Positions 48,943-61,910 of a stretch of DNA of 64,000 nucleotides are shown here, piece by piece. A program made the position numbers and the translations under genes. The first letter of the stretch is position 1; the number at the start of each line of letters is the position of its first letter. Source of the stretch: Erigeron canadensis (Eukaryota; Streptophyta; Magnoliopsida; Asterales; Asteraceae); assembly GCF_010389155.1 (NCBI RefSeq), contig NC_057762.1:8109513-8173512 (forward strand), written 5' to 3'. The notes under the pieces were generated by a model. It saw only the letters and a list, made by a program, of their open reading frames with translations. It was not told the origin of the DNA and ran no database searches.

Positions 48943-50200
48943 GGTGATAAAAAAAGCTTATAAACTTTAAATATTGCCACTAATGATTAATGCGATGAGA
49001 GTTCCAACTAACCAACGGCCTGAGCAAATTTTCATATAATCACTATAAAAAAAACGACAGGAACCTCATATAAATGTTGAATAAAAAAGATAATGAAATA
49101 TCATTAGGTATAGACGTGATTTTTTAAACTAAAGAGAAGATATCATTTTATCTAATGAGAAGATCTTAAATTCTTACAATATATATATATATTTATTTAT
49201 TTTAACATATATACGTTCATTTGTTTTCTAAATATATAGTTTATTTAAAGAAAAATATGGAGTTGACACATAGGATAAAATCTTATGTGGCAATTTTTCA
49301 AATTAGTTTTAGATTGCAAGAGGGCTTTAAAATGCTTGGTTAACTATTGTTTTATAAGAGTTATAGATATAGATGGAAAAATCTTAGAAATGTGTTCATG
49401 ATGTTACGGGAACACCTATTGGGTAGTGATAATGTCCATGTCCAATTTAAAATACCTAAAATGAGGTCTTATACGGTACATATTAGTCTTCAAGCCCGTT
49501 TGATAAACGGATGGTATCAACATATATATCTCAAAGGTAAATATCAAAATAATAAAAGATAAAACATGTAAAAAATAACAAAACATGAGCAAAAAAAATT
49601 TAAAATAAACATTTTTGTAGTAGAAGAAAAAGTCATAATCAAACCATAATTGACAACAAACTAAATTTAAAAAAAGATAACAATTACATAACAAATATCA
49701 AATAATAAACAAACACAAACAAAATAACAAAAATAAAATTAAAGTAATATAAAAAAAACCATATGTTTTTTTTGTTTATTTAACTTAATTTGTTTATTAA
49801 AGATAGGAAGAACAAGAATAATATGAAGAGAAATGAAATAGTTACAAACAAAAGTGTACAAATAAAATTTATTAAATTAATATGAATGAGGATAATTATT
49901 AAAAATTTAGCTTGTATATATATTAAAAATTTGGGAGAGCTTTAAGAATATTATATATCTTTAAAATCTAAAAAGATTTATTTTGATACAAAAACATTTA
50001 TGATAGAGTTTTGAATATAGTGATCTATTTAATTAGCAAATAAAAAATAAAATAATTTAGAAAAAAAAAGAACTCTAGAGTAATTAGGACAGATCTTTAA
50101 GCTTAAGAGGAGCTTTAAGAGATGTCAAGTGTACCTCCAACCTTCTCTTTTAGTTATAGTATATATTTACAATGTGATATTATTATGAAAGATAATTAAG
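48943..50200. other. AT-rich DNA between two LTR insertions
   Basis: No gene. GTCAAGTGTACCTCCAACC near 50128, together with surrounding sequence, recurs near 60460, on the other side of the retrotransposon, as part of a dispersed repeat. A short open frame at 49347-49562 has no family resemblance. Confidence 0.35.
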
Positions 50201-50205
50201 AATTA

Positions 50206-51040
50206 TGTGACATCCGTCACCAAAACTGATAATTTATTTTAGTCTCTAACTCAAATTCCAAATTTCTTGACTAGTCAATATGCCTATATAGTATAACAAG
50301 CATAGAAATGTGGTGATCATTTCCAATATGGGATTTCTATTACTTGGATTTCAATAGTTTAGGAATTAGATATTTGATATTCCTAAACGTAGATGACTAT
50401 AATTATCCCCGTAATTTCTAGACGCGTAGTTGTTAGTCATATTTATTTATAGACTTTGATAAATCTCTATACACTACTAAGTGGGTTAAAGTCTATAATC
50501 ATCAAATAAATGATTATATGTAGTAGAAATAATAACATTTTCTACTTATAAGTTAAATAGATAAATAATTAAAACAATTAAAAAGATCATATGCAATTAA
50601 TCTTATATCAAATATCAATACACATTTTTAAAACCTCATGGCATGATTACGGCTAAAGGGATGACAATCCCATCCCATTTACAATTCTTGTATATAGTAA
50701 TTTATCAATTCTAATTACAAGTCAATTCAAACACTTATACACATATAAAGTATAGGCAATCTTAATTATTAACAATTTAAAACAAAACTCATCCTATCTT
50801 TGCTCTGCCGTCGAAAAGAGGAAAACACCACCACAAAAACAAAGTTTTTATCACACCATTCATCTCAAAGATTTTTAGAAGTTTGGTAAGTAAATATAAT
50901 TTTCATTATGATTTTTTTTAAGAGGATCTTTTATATAACAATCTACGGTTAAAATTCTTATCGATTATATTTTATTTTGTTAAGGTATCTAAGGAGTGAT
51001 CATCTATCTTGGGGTAAAAAAAAAATTACTTATCTTTTCT

Positions 51041-51079
<39 letters not shown>

Positions 51080-52790
51080 TGATCTTTTATTATAAGTAAC
51101 CTATTTGATGTATATATATTTATTATGGCAAAATATATAATAATGAATGAAAGGTTTTTTTTTAGGGTTAAATCAAAAGCTTGAAGTATAAATCATATTA
51201 ATGTTAAAAGTTTATGTATTTATTGTATTATAATAATTAATGTAATTAGAGAAATTCAATTATGAAGGCATGAAAATCATAATAACAGATGTAAATAGGT
51301 GTTGGAAAGATTTGAAAGTTTATATATGAATATTAGTTATAGTAGTCTTTAAAACAGTAAGTTTGGGTTATTTTTGAATCTGGACAGATTCGGTTTGTTA
51401 ACTTTGAAAGGTCGTATCTTGGTCATGGAAGATGGTTAAGTCATGTTTTTGGTGTCTAAAATTAAATTCAGGAAGTCTACTTTATGATGAAATTAGTTTC
51501 GTGTAAAAATATGAAGTTTAAGGTTGTCAAACGAATTTTATAACAAAACTGCGCAAAGCTGAGTTTTCCGAACAGATTTAGGTCAACTTCAAACAGTCAT
51601 ATCTTGGTCGATTTTATGAACTGGAAGATTATTTTTTTCAGAAACATTTTAAGATGTTAAGAGTGTACGAAATAAATTAAGTAAAAATTCATGTAAGTTT
51701 ATAACACTCTAAGGTTACAGTAGTTAAGATTTGAAAACTTGAATTGTTTGTCTCATCTTAATAAAAAAAAAATAGATAAGGTTATCAAAAATTTCAGCGA
51801 ATAAGAGCTTGTAGAACTAAATCATATATCATTAAAAACAAATACTCTATATTAAGTTATGTGACTTGTAACTTAATAATAGATGACAAATCAGTTGGGA
51901 ATATTTTGAAAGTAGCCATATATGTATATATCATCAAATACGGGTTACAATGGATGGTTCTTGACCATGTCCATAATTGTAACTTGTTCATATATATGTT
52001 GTGTAGATTCTAGCGACCTTGTTGGACTTTGCATAACTACTTGCTTGTTGAGGTGAGTTTCGTGGCCCCTTTTATATTATTTCTTTGGGGGAAAATGATG
52101 CTCAAAACACTTTTCATTTCTTTACTAGCTGTGCCAAAACTTGTTTGTTTTCATGGACAAATACGTGTAATTATGAAATTGTGTATGCTAGCTTGCTTGT
52201 ATTGATTTCTTTGATGCAATAGATGTTTGTTGATATCTATTGAAGACTATTTGATATCTATCGACCAACTATATACTACAGCTGGTAGTTGTTGGTATTT
52301 AAAGCATGATTGAGTTGTTGGTAGGAGTGATGAGGATTGTGTTGTTGGATAACTATGATGGCATTGATCAGTATTTGGATTGCATACAAGCTGCTACATG
52401 TTTATATTTACACTATTGTCCAAACCTCATATATATCATGCACAGCAAATTCATTTGTATTACTTTAAACCTACGAACTCACCAACATTATGTTGACATT
52501 TTCGAGCATTCATTTTCAGGTAATAACAATGCTTAAGGAGATTGAGCATAAGGACTTTAGGAAGACTAATAAAGAGATCCTTCATGGACTCCTAGTTGCA
52601 TTTAATCATTGAACTCTATTTGCTATTTGTTACATCTTTTGATATTTGAGGCGTGTTGCCTAGACTTATCCCGCTTGTGGGAATTACATTTATTTTGATT
52701 TCATTTAGTATGACTCTATTATAAAGTCCATGTGCTATTGCTATATTTTTTTGTCATATCCTACGATTCCGCCTAAGATGGGGTGTGATA
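50206..52790 (+). repeat. 5' LTR of the LARD-like element (LTR-C)
   Basis: Starts TGTGACATCC and ends GGGGTGTGATA, 2585 bp. A TATAAAG at about 50744-50750 is the likely TATA box. A GTAAGT donor follows at 50886. It is nearly identical to the 3' LTR: by eye I count about three base substitutions, the rest being length changes in homopolymers and a TA tract. Confidence 0.95.
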
Positions 52791-52793
52791 GAA

Positions 52794-52806
52794 TGGTATC
52801 AGAGCC
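52794..52806 (+). other. Primer binding site (initiator Met-tRNA type)
   Basis: TGGTATCAGAGCC, 3 bases after the 5' LTR; complementary to the 3' end of plant initiator tRNA-Met, the usual primer of gypsy and copia elements. Confidence 0.95.
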
Positions 52807-55288
52807 TTGGTTATAGAGAATTAGGTGGTTTGACCTAGACTATAACCTAAGTTCCTACATATAGCATGCATAATAGGGACTATGTGTGCATTATATATAT
52901 ATGTCTAATCATTCATGAGTTGTTTCACTTATTTGTGACCAATATGTGTTTTCTAATGTGAACTAGGTGCTTGTATATGTTTATGTTACTCATATAATAC
53001 TAATACGTTCACTATGAACCTATGATCACTAGTAAATCCTGCATTATTAGATCTAGCTTGTTTGGCAATACTTCTATGGGGGTTGTGGTAGTTTTGAGAA
53101 TTTCTAATATTTAGACCTATAATCACCTTAGTTGTTTAAACTTCTGGTTATAAATAGTGATGTTGGATATTGAAGGTAAACACATCATATAACACGACAT
53201 TAGGAAACTAGAAGTGGAGCATATATAAGTCTCCATCGTCCTCTTGAGTACAACTTAGAAACCTTCTCTCTTGCTTTCTATAGTGACACATTATAAACAT
53301 GTAGTGACTTAATGACCTGATGTTCTTAGCGTAGATAACACTCCACACAGGAAAGTATACATATTCGAGAATGGGAAGAACTAGGGTGACCATGCAAAGT
53401 AAATTACAATCACGGGTGCACACGTTATTGTAATTTGCAATGCATGCTAATCTTGGGGAATCCCATTGTCTAGGGTCATAGTGATATGGTTTTAGATCTG
53501 TATGGTTAAATGTATGGTAGCTCCTCTCCCATACCATTTTTTTTAATCAGCCTAGATTATAGTCTCAAGATATACCTTAAAAATAGAAACTCGTTTCAAT
53601 AACAACTACAACCATTTCACTTTAAAAGACTACTTCTATTATATGCGAAAAATCCTTATAATAAATGTTAGATAATGCGGAGAAAAAAAAAAAGCACCAC
53701 TTCAACATATATAATTAGTCATGCGCGCGCAAATATATATATATATTTGTGCATGTATAAATAATAATACAAATAACACCTAATCCAAAATTTATACCTA
53801 TCACATATCTCATAATTATTTTTTCCTATTTAGTTATTTTATCGGTTTCTTTAAATCATCTCATTTAATTATTAAATTCAAGTATTATATCATTTTGTAA
53901 CCTATTTATATAATTACCATTTTAAAATCTTATATTATCATCATTATGTGGTAATATAGATCCCAAAATAAGCCTCAAACACCATAGATTTTCATGCTCT
54001 ATTTAAGAGACCATCATGGTAGGTTATCCTTGACTGACAAAGTAATGTAGAAAGTGAATGTAACCCTTCGTAAGCATTTTGGAAAGCTAAACCAATCATT
54101 GAGCAAGTGTTCAACTGTCACCTAAAGAAAGTGTCTAGAGTATCTTTCTAATAATTATATAATAAAATATTGTTGGGCTAGCACGAGATGAATTCATATC
54201 TCTCTCATTTTGTTGAAAATTTTAGATGATAGATTTTTAACTCTATATCTATTAATCCTTATTTGTACATTTTTTTTTCTAAACTCATTTGTTCATCTTA
54301 TTTTTATTATAATAATAAGTCTTAGTTCACTATCTTATACATATTGCTAAATAATTATTTTCATATACGAAAATTTATACTCATTTATAGTAATCATAAC
54401 AATCTTATTTAGCAAGCTAGTGTAGCTAGCAAGACATATACAACAAATATAAGGCACATAATCAGAAACAACTTAAAGGCCAAGAACATCATCAAGTAAA
54501 CTCAAATGAAGTCCAATAATTCCACGCATGAATGTATAATCCCACATTAACCCAAAACATACCAAAGAAACATATAGTCGATATAATAATATCACTTCAT
54601 TTTTACTACAAAGCAAAATTATATGATGGACGTTTGAATGATGCCCCGTAAGTGGGAGAAAATTTTTATATTACCTCAATTTATTTATTCAAGTCATTCG
54701 CAATCTTATTAAGTGAATCCTCCTTCAACTACATTAAGTTTAACTAAAGAGGTTGTTATATATTAATACTATTACCAAATAATGTATTATAGTTGATTAG
54801 TCGGGTTGTCCATAACAATAAAATCCCTAGTATTGAGGTCTTGAATTAAGATACGTTGAACACTTAGAAAAAAAATAATAATAATAACAATATGAGGGCC
54901 ATTTTTAAGGGTAGGTGAAAGAAGGAAGGTGAAATAAGAGGGTGAAGTTGGTGAACAATTATGGGGTGGATGCGAAATGGGTTAAGGTGATGAAAAGATA
55001 ATGATTATATTCGGCTATGGTTTTGAAGACCTTATTCATTGTTACTACCTTGCTTTATATTACTTTGATTAGTGATATTATGAGTATAGTGGGGTATTAA
55101 ATTTGAAGGGAATGGTTAAGGGAGAAAAGAAAAAGGGGAAGATGGTGAGAAAATAGAGCTGATGTGAGAGTAAAAAGTGTAGATGAAAATGGTGAACGGT
55201 TAATAATGGTCAAAGAAAAGATTTAATTGGTCAAAGCACAAAATATATCAACCCTAACCATGTATCTCAAAAATTCAAAGACGGATAC

Positions 55289-55319
<31 letters not shown>

Positions 55320-56506
55320 AAGATTAAGCTATCTCATCTATAATAAAATGAAAAAAAAAAAAATAAAAAAAATCCATTGGAAACCTTGTCATTTTTTAAA
55401 GCTATATACTTCTTTGGTATTTTATTTTTGCTTAATATACATTTTAAAGTTTTGAATTAAAATACAAATTCTTTTGTAATTTGCTGAATTACAAAATGAA
55501 ATCTTATAACTTCTTTGTACACATTGGATTTTACAAAGTGAAAAGTTATGCTGATCATTTCGAATATGTCAACATTATTATTGATTCACAGTTAATTGAT
55601 GCCAGAAATCTTTGACCTCTCGTGTCTAAAATAGACATCTAAGGTGTCTAGTCCATGATCTAGCTTGTTTATACTAATCATCAAAATTGAAATAGTTTTA
55701 AAGTTTTGTCTCAAACAAATCAATTTAACCAAATATAACTCATCACCTACTATTTATGCCAATCAATGTGCTTCTTGGTTTATATACATAATACTACAAG
55801 TTTAAAATCTAACAGATCAAACCACTAACTAAATTGTATGTGTTGGGGGACCTTAGCATAATTGTGACACAAACTTGAATGAAACATTCAACATTTTTTT
55901 TAAAAGTCAGTTGTTGAACTTTAGATAAATTTCTATAGTCATTGTGTATCCAACAATCTTAAGACAAGAAGGTTTGATGTGTTCCGATTCTCTTAGAAGA
56001 TTCTGTCCACGAAATTCTTTACATCATATCTAGTCATCTATTTGATGGATTTGAGGTTATCTATACATATTAAAATCACCTTGCGTAGACCTTATACAAG
56101 TAGTGAGAGATACAAAGACTACCATAAGCTATTTCTACTAAATAATTTAGATTGGAAAATTTATGGATTACTAGAAGAGTACAGTGATTAGACTTGAGAT
56201 TGTATAAGAAACTACCATAATATGCATGATCCTCAAAAAGAGCTTTTACGGAAATATTTGGAAGGTTGTGTCAACAAATTTACAGCTACTCGAAGTGTAC
56301 CTTCGGAAGTTTTCTTTTCACGTGTCATTTTCTCGGAAATGAATTGTGTGAGGAAACTTTACATTTATAACTGGATGAGGGTATGAGATTGATATACCAT
56401 AAATTACATTTGCGTAGAGAACACAGTTTAGTTTAGAATCAAAATATATAGGGTAGGTCCACGGTATCTAGTCCGAATACCCGTGATCCAGCCCTAGTTG
56501 TTCTAA

Positions 56507-56566
<60 letters not shown>

Positions 56567-56646
56567 AAACATTATAAAATTTAAGTCATTAATCTTCAAT
56601 GGAACCATTAACAAGCACTAAACGTACCTTATGAGCAAGGGAATCA

Positions 56647-56682
<36 letters not shown>

Positions 56683-56900
56683 ATGTGGATAAGTACTGTG
56701 TATGGCTACAGTAGGTATCTGGCACGTCAGTGTGTTGGTAGTGTGATAGGTTAGCTGCAAATATAAGAATATTAACAGTACAATGGAGGTGGTAAGGAAC
56801 AGGGTTGCGAAATAGCATTAGATGAAAAACAAACAACCACAATTATTCAGTCATGGATTTTAACAATAACTCCACTTAATTTCGAGACGAAATTCTCTCA
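52807..56900. other. Non-coding interior of the LARD-like element
   Basis: About 4.1 kb with no open frame of known family; the longest (53208-53537, minus strand) is unrecognised and is probably chance. It holds an A run (about 55289-55317) and TA tracts at 56515-56561 and 56648-56680. Any packaging or structural role is unknown. Confidence 0.8.
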
Positions 56901-56912
56901 AGTAGGGGAGAC
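56901..56912 (+). other. Polypurine tract
   Basis: AGTAGGGGAGAC directly before the 3' LTR start TGTGACATCC; the plus-strand priming site of reverse transcription. Confidence 0.9.
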
Positions 56913-57749
56913 TGTGACATCCGTCACCAAAACTGATAATTTATTTTAGTCTCTAACTCAAATTCCAAATTTCTTGACTAGTCAATATGCCTATATAGTA
57001 TAACAAACATAGAAATGTGGTGATCATTTCCAATATGGGATTTCTATTACTTGGATTTCAATAGTTTAGGAATTAGATATTTGATATTCCTAAACGTAGA
57101 TGACTATAATTATCCCCGTAATTTCTAGACGCGTAGTTGTTAGTCATATTTATTTATAGACTTTGATAAATCTCTATACACTACTAAGTGGGTTAAAGTC
57201 TATAATCATCAAATAAATGATTATATGTAGTAGAAATAATAACATTTTCTACTTATAAGTTAAATAGATAAATAATTAAAACAATTAAAAAGATCATATG
57301 CAATTAATCTTATATCAAATATCAATACACATTTTTAAAAACCTCATGGCATGATTACGGCTAAAGGGATGACAATCCCATCCCATTTACAATTCTTGTA
57401 TATAGTAATTTATCAATTCTAATTACAAGTCAATTCAAACACTTATACACATATAAAGTATAGGCAATCTTAATTATTAACAATTTAAAACAAAACTCAT
57501 CCTATCTTTGCTCTGCCGTCGAAAAGAGGAAAACACCACCACAAAAACAAAGTTTTTATCACACCATTCATCTCAAAGATTTTTAGAAGTTTGGTAAGTA
57601 AATATAATTTTCATTATGATTTTTTTTTAAGAGGATCTTTTATATAACAATCTACGGTTAAAATTCTTATCGATTATATTTTATTTTGTTAAGGTATCTA
57701 AGGAGTGATCATCTATCTTGGGGTAAAAAAAAAATTACTTATCTTTTCT

Positions 57750-57792
<43 letters not shown>

Positions 57793-59508
57793 TGATCTTT
57801 TATTATAAGTAACCTATTTGATGTATATATATTTATTATGGCAAAATATATAATAATGAATGAAAGGTGTTTTTTTTAGGGTTAAATCAAAAGCTTGAAG
57901 TATAAATCATATTAATGTTAAAAGTTTATGTATTTATTGTATTATAATAATTAATGTAATTAGAGAAATTCAATTATGAAGGCATGAAAATCATAATAAC
58001 AGATGTAAATAGGTGTTGGAAAGATTTGAAAGTTTATATATGAATATTAGTTATAGTAGTCTTTAAAACAGTAAGTTTGGGTTATTTTTGAATCTGGACA
58101 GATTCGGTTTGTTAACTTTGAAAGGTCGTATCTTGGTCATGGAAGATGGTTAAGTCATGTTTTTGGTGTCTAAAATTAAATTCAGGAAGTCTACTTTATG
58201 ATGAAATTAGTTTCGTGTAAAAATATGAAGTTTAAGGTTGTCAAACGAATTTTATAACAAAACTGCGCAAAGCTGAGTTTTCCGAACAGATTTAGGTCAA
58301 CTTCAAACAGTCATATCTTGGTCGATTTTATGAACTGGAAGATTATTTTTTTTCAGAAACATTTTTAAGATGTTAAGAGTGTACGAAATAAATTAAGTAA
58401 AAATTCATGTAAGTTTATAACACTCTAAGGTTACAGTAGTTAAGATTTGAAAACTTGAATTGTTTGTCTCATCTTAATAAAAAAAAAAATAGATAAGGTT
58501 ATCAAAAATTTCAGCGAATAAGAGCTTGTAGAACTAAATCATATATCATTAAAAACAAATACTCTATATTAAGTTATGTGACTTGTAACTTAATAATAGA
58601 TGACAAATCAGTTGGGAATATTTTGAAAGTAGCCATATATGTATATATCATCAAATACGGGTTACAATGGATGGTTCTTGACCATGTCCATAATTGTAAC
58701 TTGTTCATATATATGTTGTGTAGATTCTAGCGACCTTGTTGGACTTTGCATAACTACTTGCTTGTTGAGGTGAGTTTCGTGGCCCCTTTTTATATTATTT
58801 CTTTGGGGGAAAATGATGCTCAAAACACTTTTCATTTCTTTACTAGCTGTGCCAAAACTTGTTTGTTTTCATGGACAAATACGTGTAATTATGAAATTGT
58901 GTATGCTAGCTTGCTTGTATTGATTTCTTTGATGCAATAGATGTTTGTTGATATCTATTGAAGACTATTTGATATCTATCGACCAACTATATACTACAGC
59001 TGGTAGTTGTTGGTATTTAAAGCATGATTGAGTTGTTGGTAGGAGTGATGAGGATTGTGTTGTTGGATAACTATGATGGCATTGATCAGTATTTGGATTG
59101 CATACAAGCTGCTACATGTTTATATTTACACTATTGTCCAAACCTCATATATATCATGCACAGCAAATTCATTTGTATTACTTTAAACCTACGAACTCAC
59201 CAACATTATGTTGACATTTTCGAGCATTCATTTTCAGGTAATAACAATGCTTAAGGAGATTGAGCATAAGGACTTTAGGAAGACTAATAAAGAGATCCTT
59301 CATGGACTCCTAGTTGCATTTAATCATTGAACTCTATTTGCTATTTGTTACATCTTTTGATATTTGAGGCGTGTTGCCTAGACTTATCCCGCTTGTGGGA
59401 ATTACATTTATTTTGATTTCATTTAGTATGACTCTATTGTAAAGTCCATGTGCTATTGCTATATTTTTTTGTCATATCCTACGATTCCGCCTAAGATGGG
59501 GTGTGATA
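56913..59508 (+). repeat. 3' LTR of the LARD-like element
   Basis: 2596 bp, co-linear with the 5' LTR. Differences include A for G near 57006 and G for A near 59440. Confidence 0.95.
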
Positions 59509-59513
59509 AATTA

Positions 59514-60869
59514 AAATATAAACATACTTGTAATCATGCACTTGACATTCAAGTATATGTCTTTGTTTATAATATGGGCCCATAACACGAATATGTTATT
59601 TTCAATCACTTGTTCTATGATAAATAGATAACAAATAGGATTGTTTTCAGTTCTTTGATAACAATTAAAACTCTTGATTTGAGTGACAATTGTAACTTTA
59701 AACATTAATATGCAAACCTAATATATAAAAAGGGAGAAATTTTTATACCTTTTTGTTTGAGAGATAGAATGAATCTTGAATGAAGTTCATATTGATTTGG
59801 ATTTAGTATTCAAGTCAACCTCTGTTGTAAATCGTGTTTTGTTTAGTGATCGTCTCATGTTCTGCGAAATCTATTGTGTTTAAGATAAGGATGTTGTATA
59901 TCGTCATTTGTTATTGTGTTTGGATAGGTATCTAGGGTTCATTTGTGTTTATATTAAATATTAAGTATAATAATATTTATAATTTATAAAAATATGATCT
60001 AATATATTATTAAATTGGACGAATTATCAAAATTGTATTGACATACATCTATAGGTATCAATTTATACTATTTTATAATATTTACTTATAAATTAATATT
60101 TATCTTTAGTCATGTTGTCGACATGGATATGTATATGTGTACACATTTATTTATAAGATAAAAAGTTAATAAAAGTCAAAATTACATTAAATACATATAC
60201 TGTATTTCATCTTTTGAATTAACTTTTTATAGACTATTTTATATGTTAATTTTTTTAAAAATTATTTAATTGATTAAAATCTTCTTAAGTTGATGGCTAA
60301 AAATAAATATAAATTAAGTATTTATGACTAAAAAGTGTAAATTATTGATAGAAAACAAAAATGTGTAAAATAATGAGACTTTTTTACAAATATTAATATA
60401 AATTCTAGAGTAATTAGAAGAGAGTATTAAGCCTAAAAAGAGATTTTAATTGTGTCAGGTGTACCTCCAATTTCATTTTTTAGTTATATTATAGATATCC
60501 ATTATTAAATATTTTAAAGTTTTTTGCGTCAATTTTCATGAATTGTCATCCATCTATTTTAAAGTTCTTTCTCAAACTCAGCCCCCATCACCATCATCGT
60601 CACCTGTCGTCGCCTCCACTATCCTTACCGCCATCATATTTTACAGGCATACGTATAGTATTTTCATAAATTTCTCAATTGATTACTTCCAATTGTTTTT
60701 TTTTTAAAGTTTGTTTAAAATATTGCTGGAAATTAAAGTGCAACAATGTTTTTAGTCACATACAATTAACAAACAAACAAATTAATTGTTACTAGTACTT
60801 GTATTTGCTTATTATTTATGCATGACTTACAAACCTACTTATTGTAATCTCATTAAAGGCGAGCCCAAT
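59514..60869. other. AT-rich intergenic DNA
   Basis: No gene. Near 60408-60497 it matches 50074-50165 (GTGTACCTCCAA...TTTTAGTTATA), a dispersed repeat end. CCCCCATCACCATCATCGTC near 60582 resembles the interior of the small Helitrons at 15204 and 21085. Confidence 0.35.
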
Positions 60870-60900
60870 GAACAGTGCCACGTGCCACGTGGCACTGTTC
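60870..60900. repeat. 31-bp near-perfect palindrome with two G-boxes
   Basis: Arms GAACAGTGCCACGTG and CACGTGGCACTGTTC around a single central C. Each arm contains CACGTG. Homology between the flanks continues imperfectly for about 9 bases (GCCCAAT / ATTGGTCC inverted). Confidence 0.95.
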
Positions 60901-61078
60901 TATTGGTCCACCTGTACCTCGCATTTTTTCCCCAGATTTTGTCATATTGGATTCCGTTAAAGTTATTTTTTGTTCGGTTTTTCTTGGTTTCCTACATAGT
61001 TTTTTTTCTTTTGTGTTTTCTTTCTATTGGTCCACCTATACCCCTCGTTTTTTCAGATTTTGCCATATCAGATCTCGT
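60901..61078. repeat. Two direct repeats of about 55 bp
   Basis: TATTGGTCCACCTGTACC...CAGATTTTGTCATAT (60901-60955) recurs with changes as TATTGGTCCACCTATACC...CAGATTTTGCCATAT (61025-61078), period about 124. The left one abuts the palindrome. Confidence 0.8.
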
Positions 61079-61211
61079 GTACATTATATACGAATGAGTA
61101 TGACATAACAAAATGACATTCTTGTCTATTACTTGTAAAAACACCCTACTACTTGTAAAAATATTAGATGTCGCACGATGTAAAGATGATGGCATTATAC
61201 ATAATAAGCAA

Positions 61212-61910
61212 CTAGATTAATACCCGGTCGGTGACCGGGTTACCAAGTAAATTTAAAAACTTTTTACTTAAAACCCATTTGACTTTAAACCAACCGTCAA
61301 CCCATATGACCCGAGACCAGTCCACAAACTCATTTAACACGCCAACCTAACAGCCTATATGACCTGAAATCACCAACCCATCTAACTCTTAAACCCGATT
61401 TTTTTTTTTGGGTTGGTGGTTTGGTTTAGGTTGATGGATTGACGGGTTTTGGTTGAGATTTCGAAGTCGATTTTCATATCAAGTCGAGTTCGGGTTGAGT
61501 ATTTCAACCCGCTAACCCGGACCCGTTAGCGTAACCCCGTTATAACTATATTATAATTAAACTTATGCATCTTAGTTATTGATCTATAAAAAGTTATTTA
61601 CCCGCGCATTCAATATTTTAAAATCAACGATTGATGAAGTGGACTGTTGTCACCCACCCATTTTCTCAAATACACCTAGATAAGAGTACGAATAATAACT
61701 TTAATTCTATAAAACATGAAATTGTTAGTGGGTTGACTTAATGTCAGAGAGTCTTAACCCAATATCTGAACCCCGAGTCAACCTGATTGATGGTTATACT
61801 CTAAGGTACAATATATGAATCGTAACTTTCAAATCCTTAATATAATAATTTTACCATATTAACCCCCCATACCCCCACCTTACTTTTTTTTTTCTTTCTA
61901 TATTATATAT
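61212..61910 (-). mobile_element. Helitron family H1, minus orientation
   Basis: On the minus strand ACCCGGTC-ACC-GACCGGGT (61222-61240) is a perfect 8-bp hairpin followed by ATTAATCTAG ending at 61212 before TT. The interior has GGGTTGACGG-type sequence. Its other end (near 61850-61910) shares TAATATGGTAAAAT with the start of the copy at 24069. Non-autonomous. Confidence 0.75.

Larger units (their letters stand above)
50206..59508 (+). mobile_element. Complete non-autonomous LTR retrotransposon (LARD-like)
   Basis: Two LTRs (50206-52790 and 56913-59508) enclose 4122 bp. A perfect 5-bp duplication AATTA flanks the whole (50201-50205, 59509-59513). A primer binding site TGGTATCAGAGCC (initiator-Met tRNA type) starts 3 bases after the 5' LTR, and a purine tract AGTAGGGGAGAC abuts the 3' LTR. 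The interior encodes no gag, protease, reverse transcriptase or integrase. Just before the tract, TTCGAGACGAAATTCTC matches the conserved end of Tekay/Del gypsy elements, so it probably derives from that lineage and depends on an autonomous relative for its proteins. Confidence 0.95.

Noticed and set aside
52306..52536. 76-residue open frame, repeated identically at 59024-59254
   Set aside because: It is identical only because it lies in both LTRs of a very young element. It spans the putative acceptor, has no family resemblance and is not open in LTR-A or LTR-B.
53208..53537. 109-residue minus-strand frame in the LARD interior
   Set aside because: No similarity to gag, pol or any family I know; length expected by chance in 4 kb. 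Not annotated as a gene.
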